Below, in pieces: positions 30,546 to 41,729 of a DNA stretch of 64,000 nucleotides (positions are counted from its first letter, which is position 1; the number at the start of each line of letters is the position of its first letter). The notes beneath the pieces are model-generated. The model did no database searches. It was not told the origin of the DNA and saw nothing but the letters and a program-made list of their open reading frames with translations. The stretch comes from Hetaerina americana. Its lineage: Eukaryota; Arthropoda; Insecta; Odonata; Calopterygidae. The DNA lies in the NCBI GenBank assembly GCA_022747635.1, contig JAKTNV010000020.1:300501-364500 (forward strand), given 5' to 3'. The position numbers and the translations under genes are program-made.

Positions 30546-31619
30546 ATGGATTTAAATTTGCAACAACGAACTTGTATTAAATTTTGCGTAAAAAACGGAT
30601 TTAGTGGCGCACGGAGGTTGGAAATGTTGGAAAAGTGTTTCGGCAACGATTCTCTAAAAAAAACGGTTGTTTACCAGTGGCACGAGCGGTTCAGAAGTGG
30701 TCGTGAGTCAATCGAAGATGATGAACCCAGTGGCAGACCATCGACATCGAAAGTCGGTGAAAAAATTGATAAAGTAAAAGAAATGTTGGTCAATAACCGC
30801 AAATTAACCATCAGACAAATAGCGGAGGACTTGAACATTGCCTATGGATCCGCCCAAGACATTGTGGTTAATGATTTGGGTTTCCGTCGTGTAGCAGCAA
30901 AGTTGGTGCCAAAAGACCTCGATTTCATGCAAAAAAGAGACCGTGTTGACGTCGCAAAAGACATGATTTGCGAGGCTGAATCCGATCCCACATTCATCAA
31001 AAGGATCATTACTGGAGACGAGACGTGGGTTTATGAGTACGACACGCAATCCAGACATCAGGCAAGTGAATGGCGTTCACCAAATGAGCCGAGACCAAAA
31101 AAACCACGTCGTTTTCAGTCAAAAAAGAAGGCAATGCTGACGGTTTTCATGGATTACAACGGTGTAGTGCATCATGAATTTTTGCCAGAAGGCCAGACAG
31201 TAAACAAAGAGTATTATTTGGGCGTTATGAGACGTTTGCGTGAAGCAATTCGCCGAAAGAGACCAGAAATGTGGGCAGAAAACTCGTGGATTTTGCACCA
31301 TGATAACGCACCGTCGCACAGTGCTATCATTATTCGTAATTTTTTGACGAAAAATGCAACAAATACCATCCAACAGCCACCGAATTCACCTGATTTGGCT
31401 CCCTGTGACTTCTTTCTGTTCAATCGAGTTAAAAAACCATTACGGGGAACGCGTTTTAGCAGCCGAGAGGAAGTAATGGAAAAATCGCAGGAAGCACTGA
31501 TGGACATACCGAAAACCGAATATAAAAAATGTTTCGAGGATTGGATCAAGCGCCGGCATAAGTGTGTTGCAGTCGATGGGGATTACTTTGAAGGGGACAA
31601 TATAGATTTAGATGAATAA
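30546..31619 (+). CDS. Mariner transposase, intact open reading frame
   Basis: A 357-residue protein from the ATG at 30546; the open frame extends to 30477 but the family start fits Met-Asp-Leu-Asn-Leu-Gln. It has two HTH regions (residues 1-110) with the GRPSTSK linker, then TGDETWVYEY (first Asp), WILHHDNAPSH (second) and SPDLAPCDFFLF (third) exactly 34 residues after the second: DD34D, the mariner signature. The C-terminus WIKRRHKCVAVDGDYFEG is normal. Length and motifs are complete and there is no stop, so it could be an active cut-and-paste transposase acting in the nucleus at TA sites. The terminal inverted repeats were not located by eye. Confidence 0.93.
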   Translation: MDLNLQQRTCIKFCVKNGFSGARRLEMLEKCFGNDSLKKTVVYQWHERFRSGRESIEDDEPSGRPSTSKVGEKIDKVKEMLVNNRKLTIRQIAEDLNIAYGSAQDIVVNDLGFRRVAAKLVPKDLDFMQKRDRVDVAKDMICEAESDPTFIKRIITGDETWVYEYDTQSRHQASEWRSPNEPRPKKPRRFQSKKKAMLTVFMDYNGVVHHEFLPEGQTVNKEYYLGVMRRLREAIRRKRPEMWAENSWILHHDNAPSHSAIIIRNFLTKNATNTIQQPPNSPDLAPCDFFLFNRVKKPLRGTRFSSREEVMEKSQEALMDIPKTEYKKCFEDWIKRRHKCVAVDGDYFEGDNIDLDE

Positions 31620-32229
31620 ACTTGTATTTTTAATTTTCTGAATAAATTCCGGGAAATTTTTGATCAAGGTAGTACTATTGAAATTATGAAGGAGAGCCTT
31701 CAATGGAATACGCTTCAAATACTAATGAGTGGCATCAACTAAAGTATTGGCATAAAATGCTAAATGCATTTACAACATGCACTTTATCGACGAAATCACT
31801 TAAAACTCTTCAGACATCATCTTACCCTGGGTTGCCCATAATAACTGACTTGAGCAATGAAGGGTGCGAGCTCAATTCAGGCGTAAAAGATAACCCGGGC
31901 CCATATTTTCATTTGCCGATAAACCTTTCCCAAAGAGAAAGAGGGCATGTATTGGTGGGTTACCAAATAAGAATATCGAATCTTTTTTGCATGACACAAA
32001 AACATCTGGAGTACGGTAAGAACATATTGCAATGCTGTTCTTTTGAGATGCTTCCATTATTATTTGAGACTTGTTTCCCAGCTCCATGGGTAGAACATCC
32101 TTTCAGGGAAACTAGCACGCAAGCAAGCATTAAAGTTTGCGAGAGACCTTTGATATTTTTCCATGATAAAGTTAACCATAGAATATTAAAGTAACACTTA
32201 GGCCGTCAGGTTCACTTTTTAAAATTTCT
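31620..32229. other. Intergenic; unassigned 163-codon frame
   Basis: A plus-strand frame at 31,703-32,194 has ordinary composition but no motif I recognise. I do not call it a gene. Confidence 0.35.
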
Positions 32230-32652
32230 TTTAGTACCCTGCAAGCAACCGCTTATAACATATGGCAGTGGGTGATTACACACCAGACTATTTTTATCCT
32301 GAAATACTTTTCCCCCCAACACGATCGGACTTACGTTATTTTATTCTGAATATCCGTTATCGTTCGTGGGAAAAATGGCATCTTAAATCCATCTGGTCTT
32401 TCCTTGATCTCTCTAATTTTATTGACATGATCTCTCCTGCCGTAGTACGATGGGGGTAATAATACATTTTCAACATCACCGCCAAAGACACGACCTTCCA
32501 ATTTATGCAAGAGCTTCAATCTGTAATTTAACCTTCGCTCCGTGAGTGATTCCCAGCCTAGCTGCTCTAATATTTTGGATACGCGACTAAGTTCATCGTA
32601 ACAAGCTGCTGCACGCGATCAAATTCGGCAATCAATCCAACTTCGTGAGGAT

Positions 32653-32760
32653 TGGAAATGAAAAAATAGTAACTTTGTGATTCCACAGAAAATTTATTTC
32701 GATACGACCCGGGTTTCGACGTTAAACGACATCTTCAGTAACGCCGGAAATCATCAATTA
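32653..32760 (-). mobile_element. 108-bp insertion carrying a hammerhead-like module, 11-bp target-site duplication
   Basis: TTCGTGAGGAT occurs at 32642-32652 and again at 32761-32771, and the LINE reading continues across if the 108 bp are removed. This proves a discrete insertion. It holds the hammerhead-like motif described separately and otherwise has no coding capacity. It is likely a short non-autonomous element. Confidence 0.85.
32696..32750 (-). ncRNA. Hammerhead-ribozyme-like motif (candidate)
   Basis: The minus strand reads CGTTACTGAAGATG, then a CGTTTAACG-type stem-loop, then GAAACCCGGGTC and GTATCG. This gives CUGAAGA (CUGANGA box), a stem II candidate, GAAA, a very short stem III (ACC/GGU) ending in the cleavage triplet GUC, and GUAUCG. 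The last can pair with CGUUAC at five of six positions if the shared C is counted once, so one base may be missing. Short stem III hammerheads are known from Penelope-like elements and retrozymes. Activity is not shown. Confidence 0.45.
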
Positions 32761-34990
32761 TTCGTGAGGATCCCATATACTTGCAGCATATTCAAAATGG
32801 GTTCTAACCAGCGAAGGATAACATTTTTATTTGAAATTTTCATCACATGTACCCAGTGCTCTTCTATTCAAGCCTATTTTTTTAGCTAGTTCACATATTC
32901 CCCGTATTTGTTTCATCTAAGGGAGGTCGTGATTGAGGCTAACGCCAAAGTATTTAATCGAGTCAACACTTTCTCTCCCATGTTCCTAGTAGGCGTTCGG
33001 GAGGGAACGGCCCTCACTCCGCAAATTCATCAAACCAAGCAGTTAAAATTTGCCAAGAGCAACATCGGCGTTGTATTGCATTTAGACCATCTGCTAATGC
33101 CCTTTTGTCTTCAGGACGAGGGATAGGGTAGATGTAGATGAAACCTCTGCATCGTCGGCAAATAAACGTATCTTACTAGTGACTACGGGGTTAAAGTCGT
33201 TAATTGAAATTAGGAATAAAAGAGGTATTTTTTCTATGCCATACGCTTCTGGGTTTTGATTTGCTTACTATGAGGTACTTTGTCGAAGGCTTTCTTCAAA
33301 TCTAGAAAAACCGCGACCTTTGGTACATTGCTCACTCCCGCGCCAAAGATATAATTAACCAAAAACGCAACCTGAGTCTCGCAGATATAACCATTTAGAA
33401 ATAGTGGAGGGTTTTCATCAATAACTCTCGACTATCGACGTGTCTCACGATCGAACTAGCGACTGTATGGTCCATGACCTTGCATGATATGGATGTGAGG
33501 GAAATAGGTCTGCAATTGCTCGGTTCCTTCATATCTCCGATTTAAAATATTGGTGTTACGGTAGCCGTTTTCCAATCCCAGGGAACCTTGATATCTACTA
33601 GCGATTCCTTAAATATCATCTCTAGATACGGCGCAATTTCCGAAGCTGGATCCTGAAATATACGAGCGAGAATTCCATTGGACCCGGAAGATTAATATTT
33701 TTCACCACACGTTCTATTCCATCATATGAGATTCCAATTTTGGGCATGGGTTGACTGGTTGGGCAATTTGATGAGCTATCGGAGACGTCCGTTGATACAT
33801 CGGTAAAGATGCTTTGAAAGAAGGAATTTAATAAGTTAGCCTTTTCCAAACTACGGGTTACTCTTTCACCTTTATCGTTTTTGACTGAATTAACCGTTGA
33901 CTTATTTCCCTGAACTTATCTGACGCACGGCCAAAATGCTTTCGGATTATCTTACAAATTTTCTGTTTATCTTTTCCATCTGAATTCGATTAACCCTTTC
34001 CGAACTTCCTTCTTGGCGTTCGCCCTAGATTTCTTGTGATCATTAGCGTTCCCATTTATTTTTCGGATAGAGAAATCATTCTTAATATTTTTCATCTTTG
34101 CGTGAAATAGCCTTTGCCGTCATAATGATCTTCTAATATCCGCGTTGTACCATCTAGGTTCGGCCTTCGTATTTCCCTTCTGTAAGCAAGTAATTTTTTT
34201 CTTTTAGGCTTCTTATTTCGGACCCCATGTAGGGAAAACTTAGCATTCATTGATTTGTGGCCACTAAGGCCTTTTATAGTTTCTATACTTAAGACTTTTC
34301 CTGGTATGTTCGTTGCTAACAAATCAAGAATATTTTCGCCCCTAGTTGGTGAAGTGACAATTTGACGCATGGAGTTCAACGTAATGGAATGTAATAGTAG
34401 CTCTTAGGCATCTTTGTCTTTACTCCCACTTTTAAAACTATGTGTGCTCCAATTAACCGATGGAATACAGAAATCTCACCAATATCGTGATCGCCACATT
34501 GGGATAAGAAGCCTTTGACTTGCTGATCTAGTTCTAATGATGAATTAGTTGTCTTTGTCATCCGGCGGCCCGTAAAATGCGCATGCATACATTCTTTGGA
34601 ATTGAGGCCTCTAAATTGAGCACCAAACGCTTACCTGGAATTACCTCAGCCCTGCTGACGCAAGAATTTTTAACTGCACCGCCCCCGATTCTAATTACTT
34701 TGTCGTATCTGCAAACGGAAAGGGATTTTGGGAAATTTCACCGTCGAAGATATAAGTTTCTGTCCCAACAATTATATCTGCGCCCGTGCTTTGAATAAAT
34801 TGATGCTATTCTGCGACTTGGTCCTTTAAACTTCGGAAATTAAATACTCACGCAGATAATATTTCCTTGGCATTGTGGCTTTTGAATTTTTAAGGAGGAT
34901 CGTCTTCTTATTAATATTGAATTCCATACACAATTTTCCGTCCGATGCTATCTGATTCGTGTTAAATGAACTATTGGTAGCTCTGACCCT

Positions 34991-35231
<241 letters not shown>

Positions 35232-35328
35232 TACGTATACACACACATTCATACATCCTGATATATACCAATGTGTGTGTACATAGGCACATTTGTGTAA
35301 GACTTGGTGAGTGTTTGGAGAGGAGAAC

Positions 35329-35892
35329 ATGTCAAACACGTTAGCGGCGTACACTCCTGGCGGCCTCAGACGTGTAGTGAACACCAGAACGGTTCAGGGG
35401 ATTCCTAGACGATTGGATCGCCGGCTGAAGGTCAACGAGATACGCCCCGATATCTCTGAGGAAAGCATGAAACCTCTGATTGATGCCTTCCACTCAGCTC
35501 CAAACCAGTGGTCCACGATCAATCCTCGAGGGGACAAGGTCGCAGATCGAGAGCGTCACATCAACCCCCTCGACAGCACCCACCCGCTTCACTTCCGAAT
35601 TCAATTCCCTGAAGGAATTCAGAATCTCTTCAGAGCCACCTTCCGCGGCATTGATGACGCTAACATGAGCCACGACCCGCAGGCCCGCCGCCGCTCCAAC
35701 CGCCTTCGTCACCTGGGGAACGTCGCCAATAGGAATGCAAGATGTCGTCAGGCGCAGGCTCACACCCCCGTGGACTGCCCTCTCCCGCAGTGGGACCATC
35801 ACACGTCTGACGCTACTGCTGTCTATCACTGGAATCCCCCATCCCACTCTGACGATTCCTTCCGGTTGATGCTCACACAGGGACGGAGGTAG
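35329..35892 (+). CDS. Unassigned 187-codon open frame
   Basis: A plus-strand frame from the ATG at 35329 with a GC content higher than its surroundings. It is rich in Arg, Pro and His with no repeat, signal peptide or motif I recognise. A long minus-strand frame (35,494-35,940) overlaps it, and either or neither may be real. It could be part of a retroelement 5' region, because it lies between an AT microsatellite and transposon relics. I assign no function. Confidence 0.2.
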   Translation: MSNTLAAYTPGGLRRVVNTRTVQGIPRRLDRRLKVNEIRPDISEESMKPLIDAFHSAPNQWSTINPRGDKVADRERHINPLDSTHPLHFRIQFPEGIQNLFRATFRGIDDANMSHDPQARRRSNRLRHLGNVANRNARCRQAQAHTPVDCPLPQWDHHTSDATAVYHWNPPSHSDDSFRLMLTQGRR

Positions 35893-36385
35893 ACCTGACG
35901 GCAATGGTGATGGGCTCGGTGAATACCACATCTCGTACATAACTTAGTATATACTCGTAAACGTGATGGGAAAAAAATTAGAAGGCATAACTTGTGCATA
36001 AATGGTGGTATTATTTATGTCAAATGAGATTTATTGCAAGCTTACCCTTGAGAAACAAGGAATAGTATAGATGAACTGGTCCAGCAAGCAACAGCATCTT
36101 TAGAACCAAAAGTGTTCTGAAACTAATAAATATTTTTATTTTCAATAGAAGTTCTGCTTTGAGTTCCTATTTAACAATTATGACTTTCGTCGTACCCAAA
36201 GGTCCATAAACGAAGCAAGCTGGAAATTAAGGTCCAGCGTTTTTCGAAATAACACTAACGTTAATATTGACACCGTGTCATTCGTATTTCCTTTTTTTCG
36301 ATTAGGTGGAATTTTTGCTTCAATAATACAGTCCACAAATTTAGAATGAGCGAAGGCTTAATTGCCGCTTTCAATTTCTTGCATA
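35893..36385. other. Intergenic, no gene seen
   Basis: AT-rich, no supported feature. Confidence 0.4.
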
Positions 36386-37298
36386 CAGGGTCCGTACAAA
36401 AGTATCGGGACTGATTCCACAAATCAATATTAATTGCAGTGATTATTAAAATCACTTAATAATCTCCAAAATACATTCCTCCTGCATCGATACACTTAGT
36501 TCGGCGCGTCTCCCACTCGTCAAAACCCCGCTGGAAGTCGGTTTCCGGAATACTGTTGAGAGCCTTTGTCGTCGCCGCTTGAACCGCCTCGATGGAGTCG
36601 AACCGATATCCTTTGAGCTCCTTTTGAGCTATCCTTTGAGGTAATAACGTCGAGAAAATCTTCATCTTCCGGGACGCAGTCCAAAATTTCTTGTGAAATA
36701 TCCACCCGCGACAGTTTTTGTTCCTCGCTCAAGACTTTCGGCTCCAGCTCCGCGCACACTTTCCTCATCGCAAGATCCTCTGTTACAATAGCGTGGACGG
36801 TTCCGAGTGAAAGGCCGGTCTCTTCGTTGATAAGGGCGATGGTTGAACGCCTGTCAGAGTCCAAAACTTTTTTCACTTTGGCCACCTGAGCATCGGTTCG
36901 AGCGGTCGTCGGGCGTCCGACGCGGTGCTCGTATTCGACGAGCTTCCGGCCTTCCTTAAACATTTTGTGCCACTCAAAAACTCTTGTGCGGCTTAAGGCA
37001 TCATCCCCAAGCCTGTTTAATGAGTTCAAGGGTCTCCGACGTGGATTTCCCGAGTTTAACGCAAAACTTCACAGCGTAGCGTTGCTCGACGGTGCGCTCC
37101 ATGCTGGCGCGATGACAACACAAACAATCACACGCCACAAAAATACACCACCTGTCTCAACGCATGCCCGGAAGCGACTGAACTAAAGTGCACCTGAGTG
37201 GTGGGGGACCCCTCTACCAAGCCGACCGGTCGGACCCCCATCCACCCCTCCGTTGGGGCTACAGAGAACCAGTCACGATACTTATTGTACGGACCCTG
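36386..37298 (-). mobile_element. Mariner transposon, internal-deletion copy
   Basis: A 913-bp element with ends CAGGGTCCGTACAAAAGTAT and the complement ATACTTATTGTACGGACCCTG, each next to TA. The minus strand keeps the transposase N-terminus and C-terminus but lacks the catalytic middle. Confidence 0.9.
36456..37101 (-). pseudogene. Mariner transposase, frameshifted and internally deleted
   Basis: Starting near 37,101 the minus strand encodes MERTVEQRYAVKFCVKLGKS-like text. A one-base shift at about 37,015 leads into the frame with RTRVFEWHKMFKEGRKLVEY, VGRPTTARTDAQ and KVCAELEPKVLS. After EDEDFLDVI the frame joins, across a deletion, to the C-terminal GFDEWETRRTKCIDAGGMYFG. DETW, HHDN and the third Asp are all absent. 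Non-functional. Confidence 0.88.
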
Positions 37299-37300
37299 TA

Positions 37301-37402
37301 CGTTGGAAAAAGGTCTCTTCAGCGAAGATGTAAATGCATCCACAGCCCAACGTACTACGGTAGGAGAGATCATGTCGATAAAATTTGAGATTACTGTGTA
37401 GC
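37301..37402 (+). repeat. CR1-like LINE 3' fragment
   Basis: Directly after the mariner, a short plus-strand stretch encodes YYGRRDHVDKI in one frame, the conserved C-terminal motif of the CR1-like family (compare TPTYYGRRDHECKI in the 59 kb copy). Read on the minus strand it is meaningless, so sense is plus. Confidence 0.6.
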
Positions 37403-37980
37403 ATGATTTAATATGCATCATTTTCCCGGGGAACCATTAGGGTAGAGAATAACTGTAAACTGTCGCACTAAAGGGGATTTTTTTACCCCAAAAAGCCAAG
37501 TATATTCTCATTATTTATTTCAACCTTTATTTAATTGCCTTTCCTGTTATTAGCGAGTAGCTCGTCTCGCATACACAGAGACGTTTCTGGCAATTAGATG
37601 CCGCAGCGAATGTATCTGTAGTTAACATTATCTCCATTATTTGTAATATTTGATTTTTGTTGTTGCATGCCTGGCTTTTAATTAATCACCCCCAGCTGTA
37701 CACTCTAGCGATAACTTGCAGGCCTCAAATTAGATGTAAATGAGCGAAGAAGGTACTCGCATAGGGAAAATTGCTGAAATGATTATCCAATCTCATTGAA
37801 ACCAATGTTAATATTATAAATAATCAGGTGAGAGAAAAAGAACTTCATAGCATGCCCATTAATCAAATTCCATCGTCCATTGAAAATCCCTTGCGATAAA
37901 AAAATGTTCAATAATCTCCGCCACATGTAATGGACATGCGAAGTGTGTACAAAAATCAACGGAAATTCTGTAATTTCACA
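37403..37980. other. Intergenic, no gene seen
   Basis: AT-rich; no supported feature. Confidence 0.4.
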
Positions 37981-38390
37981 TAGTGCGTTATGAGTTCTTG
38001 CCACGAGATCAAACGCCCAATAAAGAGTATCAATTACAAATTCAACGCCATTTGCGTAAAGAAATACAAAAAAACGCCCGTGTTTGTGGCGAAAAAATTC
38101 ATAGCTTTTGCACTCCCGCGATGATGCCTCTTCGCATCACTTCACTTCGTGCATCTTTGGTCAAAAACAGCACTAATGAATTCCAAGCCTCCATGTTAGC
38201 CAGAAATGGCCCCGCGTGGCTTTTTTGAACCCCCGAAAATAAAGAGAACCTTCCAAAGAGGGTCGCATGGATGAGATTATAAACGCATCGCTGAGAATGA
38301 GCTATGCCAGAGGTTGAGTTCCAGAAGTCTTTTGAGGATTGGAAAAATCGCAGGCCCTCGACCACATTTTGCATTACCGGGTCCGCCACG
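37981..38390 (+). pseudogene. Mariner transposase relic, C-terminal half
   Basis: The plus strand encodes RYEFLPRDQTPNKEYQLQ, RHLRKEIQKNARVCGEK, a frameshifted remnant of the second catalytic motif and, near 38,325, a frame with EFQKSFEDWKNRR. These match the C-terminal half of the intact mariner at 30.5 kb. Stops and frameshifts throughout. Confidence 0.7.
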
Positions 38391-38557
38391 AACATAACTG
38401 AGTAACGATACGTGAGGACCCCCTCTAAGTTTCAGTTCACCAAGGTCTAGTTGCGAGGGGTAAGATTGCAATTTATGCAGAGAAAAACAAATTTGAAAAA
38501 ATGGTCACATAATGACAGATTTATTTCTATAGGTCAGTTGCCCTATAGAAATATATA
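38391..38557. other. Spacer with a small inverted repeat
   Basis: Contains TTTCTATAGG and its complement CCTATAGAAA separated by 7 bases near 38,525-38,551. No gene. Confidence 0.45.
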
Positions 38558-39114
38558 CAGGGTTCGTCCGGAAAATAAGTGTACTGAGCTCAGGAAAAAA
38601 AATTTATTACACTTTTACATATCTTAAGCTAATATTCCTCAAAATAGGACCCTTGTGAGTCGATACACTTGTTCCAGCGGCGTTCCCATTCCTGGAACGC
38701 TCCCGCGAAGGCATCATCGGGAACCTCTCGAAGACTCGTCGTCGACCTCTTCTCTGCCCTCCACGAACATCTTGTGCCACCGAAAGATCATGTTTCTGGA
38801 CATGGCTCACTCCCCGTAAGCCTGGTTAATCATACCGACAGTTTCGGTAGACGATTTCCCAAGCTTAACCGCAAATTTGATGGAATAACGCTGCTCCAAA
38901 AACTTCGGCATCGCGTTCCGTGACGTGGGTCGAGCGTGGAGGTTCGCGTTAACAGAGCTCCTCACTACACCACAGCTCAGAGCCGACTGCCTTTTTCAGC
39001 GTCGCTTGCCAACATACCCCCCTCCAATCGCAGCCCGTCAGAGCGGTGCTGGGCGCGCCTGGAGCGGCGGGAAAAAATCAGTAGTCAGTACACTTATTTT
39101 CCGGACGAACCCTG
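38558..39114 (-). mobile_element. Mariner-derived MITE (767-bp internal deletion of the 20.5 kb element)
   Basis: A 557-bp element with intact inverted repeats (CAGGGTTCGTCCGGAAAATA and its complement) and TA on both sides. Its left 178 bases and right 379 bases match the element at 20,467-21,790 almost base for base, so it arose by deletion of the segment corresponding to 20,645-21,411. A short CGTCGTC repeat lies at the junction. It has no transposase capacity. Confidence 0.93.
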
Positions 39115-39165
39115 TACCCCCCGCCACACGCCCTTGCGGCGGCTTGCGAGGTATTATGTATGAAG
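39115..39165 (+). repeat. CR1-like LINE 3' end stub, inverted relative to most
   Basis: CCCCCCGCCACACGCCCTTG and GGCGGCTTGCGAGGTATTAT form the complement of the stub block at 23.2 kb. The MITE inserted into or next to it. Confidence 0.6.
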
Positions 39166-39715
39166 CGCATTTTCACCTCTCCGGCTCAGTAAATGAGGAA
39201 TCTTTCCGTTGCTGGGCGACTGACAACCCTCACGATCTCCATCCACCTCTTAATAGCCTCAAAGTGACACTTTGGTGCGCTGTGTCCTCCAGAGGCATTA
39301 ATGTGTCATACTTTTTTGAATCTCTTGGTTCAACTGTTACTGTGATCTCTGTGCGCTATCGTGAGATGTTGGAGAAATTTTTACTTCCCAAAATGGAAGA
39401 GTATGCAAAGGAATATGACAGAGAAGCCTTTTGGTTTTAACAGGATGATGCCACGGCTCATACCACTCATCATTTACGCCAAATCCTGCAAGAAAAATTT
39501 CCCGGCCGCCATATCTCCTTACGAGGGGATGTTCCATAACCCCCTCGCTCCCCGGATTTGAGCCCATGTGATTTTTTTTCTTTGAGGATATCTTAAACCT
39601 GAGGTTTACAAAGTTGGACCAAAGACCTAGGAAGCTCTTAAGGTGGCAATTGCAGATGCCATCGCTGTAATAACAAAGTCGACTCACCATGTGCATCGCT
39701 AACCTGGATGAAATA
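39166..39715 (+). pseudogene. Tc3-like DDE transposase relic
   Basis: The plus strand encodes FHLSGSVNEESFRCWATDNP, VTLWCAVSSRGINVSYFFE, RYREMLEKFLLPKMEEY and, after a stop at 39,440, QDDATAHTTHHLRQIL with the catalytic Asp, then a degenerate RGDVP..PPRSPDLSPCDFF. This order is that of the widespread insect Tc/mariner-superfamily transposase often annotated as Tc3-like. Only the C-terminal two thirds remains, with stops and a frameshift. Confidence 0.8.
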
Positions 39716-40544
39716 ATTTAAAATCCTAATTAAAATAAAAAACATTGGATGTAGTTTTCAGAAATAAAAATCTTTTTGCCTATCATGGGTGTTTTTTACA
39801 ATTCACCCGTCAAATCAGGGAGTCCATTCTGCCCCACCCCGTATATTACTTGGGTGGATTGAGTGGATTGAGTGTTAAAGGGAAGAGGCACGATAAGGGT
39901 TCTCGTTGGATTTTTACACTTATTTGCCGACCCATGCGATTGCAATCGGTATTTAAAGAAAGTAGCATTGAATTTTTTATGAATGTGTATCTTCGTGGCA
40001 AATAGAAAAATACTAGAATAATTTTATGTATCACGAATATGAAGTGCACTGCAAATAACTATCTAGATTAAAAATTAATTTGACTTACATAATCCGGTAG
40101 ATTACCTAATAATAATAATAATAATGAAGAGTGCCCAACACATGTTAAGTGCTGACAGGTATTAGAAGATTCATACGAAATAGAAGCATTGAATAAATCA
40201 TGCAATGTGTCGTCTGAGTGTGTTTAGAACTTCCAGTAGGAGAATCTCCAGGAAGATTAGGAGATACATTAGAGAATAGACCGCAGTCTAAATGCTAGAG
40301 TATAGACTTTTCTTATCTTTAACCAGAGGCTGTCAATTCAATCTAGAATTATCATTTCTGTTAGAAACAAAATAAAAGTTTCAAAAATTCAAGGTTCTAT
40401 TTGATAGCTAAATATTTATAAAGCTTTTGATTATGCCATTCCTATGGATATTAATGTCGCAACATTAGCTTGACAGTAAAGCTTTAATAACGGAGAATTG
40501 ATTTTCTCTGACATGATTTTTATTGGAAACGACAATACGAGTCA
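39716..40544. other. Intergenic, no gene seen
   Basis: AT-rich; an AAT trinucleotide run lies near 40,110-40,124. No supported gene. Confidence 0.45.
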
Positions 40545-40885
40545 ATCACCTTGATCCTTGATCATCCTCCTCATTCGCCAGATCTCGCCCCCACGCCACG
40601 AATTCCTATTCCTAAAATGCAAAAATGAGATGGGGACATATCCCTGTGAAGATTCGGACACAATAAAGCAAGGAAGGGCGAGAAAACTAAAAAGCCTAAT
40701 TACCGAGGACTTCCAAGGGTGTTTTAAACAGTGGAAAAGAATATGGAATAAGTTCATAGGAAGGAATGGAGAGTACTTTGAAGGGGATAAAATCGATGTG
40801 GACCAAATTTTACGAAATAAAGTTTGCATGGCCTCAGTTCGCGTATTTATTGTACTGACATCGTATCTCATTTCACAAAAAGTGC
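40545..40885 (+). pseudogene. Mariner transposase relic, C-terminal end
   Basis: A frame encodes a degenerate SPRHEFLFLKCKNEM, DSDTIKQGRARKLKSL, then FQGCFKQWKRIWNKFIG and GEYFEGDKIDV, the last exon-like part of a mariner transposase. The 3' end around GCCTCAGTTCGCGTATTTAT matches, inverted, the left end of the relic at 26.75 kb. Confidence 0.75.
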
Positions 40886-41729
40886 CTCGTGAAAACCAAA
40901 GGTGTGCAATTGCAGTGCTCATGTCGTATAACACGCGTCCCTAATGAATCAATCGCACGCAGGCGTGCGCACACACATTCGCATGACGATGGGACCACAA
41001 CGACACACGCAGTCGGCTGCTCAAGAAGCGGATGACCCGTGGGCCACGCTTCCGCACTGGGCATCTGCATCGTCTCCTTTGCCCTGCCTACTTGTCTAGT
41101 TGCCGCTCAACGATGAGTTAAGAAAGAGAGGAGATTTCCCCTCATCCTATCCTTGGGAGTGCAACCATGTTTTTCCTCCAAATGATCTCATAGCTATTTT
41201 TAAATACTCAATTGTGCTGCTTAGAAATATGTACGCATGAGGCAAACATTGCGCATCAGTGAAATGGCGCCCAAGAGTGCTGGCTGGTGGTCTTGAACGG
41301 CAAGCAAGCCATCATCCCCTGTTATCCTCAAATCGTGCGGCGAGGGTCCAGAGGGGAGGGAGAGAAGAGCAGTCGAGGCTGGGAGAATGCGGGCAGGGAG
41401 GGGCGGAGACGTCTTCTCTCTTTTTTGGTGGCGATGTCTGGGGGAAAAAGGTGTTCATGGTGCACGGGTTCTTACAATCTAAGTTCCTTCGAGTCCTCTA
41501 CACCCTCTTCGTGTGCCTGAGTACGAGTAAGATAAGACTTAGTTGGTGCGTGGGTCATTCAATGACTCTTTACGAAAAAATATAAAAAGATACCAAATTA
41601 ATTTGGGTAGATTTTTTTGAGAGAGGATAAAAATGACTTATTACGGAAGGATCAGAGAATGCTCACCCAGAGAAAAGGCACGCGTGATGCCATAATGGGG
41701 TCACTAACATAGAGGAACATAAAAATACT
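40886..41729. other. Intergenic, no gene seen
   Basis: Frames at 41,259-41,585 are compositional. No supported feature. Confidence 0.4.

Larger units (their letters stand above)
32230..34990 (-). pseudogene. CR1-like LINE, decayed copy
   Basis: In LINE sense (minus) the endonuclease part lies at about 34,800-34,080 with QIVTSPTRGENILDLLATN and GLSGHKS (SDH replaced by SGH). The RT linker (EKANLLNSFFQSIF) is at about 33,850, degenerate RT follows at 33,600-33,150, and the C-terminus SYYGRRDHVNKIREIKER..FFPRT is at 32,519-32,331. The 3' end carries a diverged CCCTGCAAGCAACC block at 32,240, as in the 59 kb copy. Many frameshifts and stops. A 108-bp insertion with target-site duplication interrupts it at 32,653-32,760. 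Confidence 0.85.

Noticed and set aside
31703..32194. 163-codon plus-strand gene after the mariner
   Set aside because: No motif, no splice or promoter evidence; too weak to call.
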